NCBI GenBank assembly: GCA_041580375.1 | Contig: JBFGDZ010000109.1 | Location: forward strand, 1-12,350 | Length of the DNA stretch: 12,350 nucleotides | Direction: 5' to 3' | From: JAPUIN01 sp041580375 | GTDB lineage: Bacteria > Acidobacteriota > Polarisedimenticolia > Gp22-AA2 | Shown: positions 12,263 to 12,350 of the stretch, piece after piece | How positions within the stretch are numbered: the first letter of the stretch is position 1 | How the letters are laid out: each line of letters starts with the position of its first letter | Translations under genes and position numbers: made by a program | The notes under the pieces: model-generated | Database searches by the model: none | Seen by the model: the letters and a program-made list of their open reading frames with translations, nothing else | Told to the model about the DNA's origin: nothing

Positions 12263-12350
12263 GCGCACCCGAGGATCCGGGCGGCGGCCGGCCGCCGCTG
12301 CGCGTCGGCCTCTTCCTCCATTCGTTCGAACTACCCCTCTGGGCGCGGCG
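12259..12350 (+). CDS. Start of an unidentified protein, cut by window end
   Basis: The ATG overlaps the preceding stop (ATGA), and the frame stays open for the remaining 30 codons. After a Pro/Gly-rich leader it reads LRVGLFLHSFELPLWAR. This resembles the first strand and helix of formyltransferase- or glycosyltransferase-like proteins that begin 'VGLLLDSFxVPxW'. That recollection is weak and the fragment is too short for a family call. The coupling to the GNAT-like gene is the best evidence that it is real. Confidence 0.55.
   Translation, partial: MSAPEDPGGGRPPLRVGLFLHSFELPLWAR

Noticed and set aside
10673..12268. Minus-strand open frame of 531 codons opposite the GNAT-like gene
   Set aside because: No recognisable domain and low-complexity composition; the plus strand has a ribosome site and family motifs.

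Overview
The window is 12.35 kb of very GC-rich, gene-dense bacterial DNA. It holds seven complete protein genes plus one gene cut by each edge. I see no RNA genes, insertion sequences, CRISPR arrays or phage genes. The mix of genes is what I would expect from an uncultured Acidobacteriota lineage (for example Polarisedimenticolia or Thermoanaerobaculia types) or a Myxococcota-like bacterium. These genes include a DUF2330 protein, a MopE-type metal-binding-motif surface protein, a choice-of-anchor Q beta-helix protein and a propeller-like exported protein with a four-cysteine tail module. The assignment rests on recalled family distributions, not on a marker gene, so it is tentative.

Region 1 (1-3625, + strand): the 3' part of a DUF2330 gene comes first. 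A 90-base spacer with two hairpins follows, then an ECHDC3-like crotonase that lacks both classical catalytic glutamates. The crotonase overlaps by 8 bases a secreted propeller-like protein. Region 2 (3626-5258, +): a solitary homospermidine synthase with its own sigma70-like promoter (TTGACA, 17 bp, TACTCT). Region 3 (5266-7860, - strand): a large secreted multidomain protein, convergent with the synthase and only 7 bases from it, carrying a 55-residue tandem MopE-type repeat. Region 4 (7861-8061): a divergent control region with two back-to-back extended -10 promoters and an inverted repeat touching the rightward one.

Region 5 (8062-12350, +): a tightly coupled run of four genes whose stops and starts all overlap. 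They encode a BCCT-family compatible-solute transporter, an exported beta-helix protein whose second module is cut short, a tandem GNAT-like acyltransferase, and the start of a further gene. The coupling implies co-expression, but I cannot name a pathway that uses all four. The BCCT carrier (osmolyte uptake) and homospermidine synthase (polyamine production) could both serve stress physiology, although they sit in separate transcription units.

I found no clear candidate for a wholly new defence or mobile system. The most useful leads are the catalytically altered crotonase, the unusual BCCT substrate-site residues, the coupled transporter/beta-helix/GNAT cluster and the divergent promoter region.
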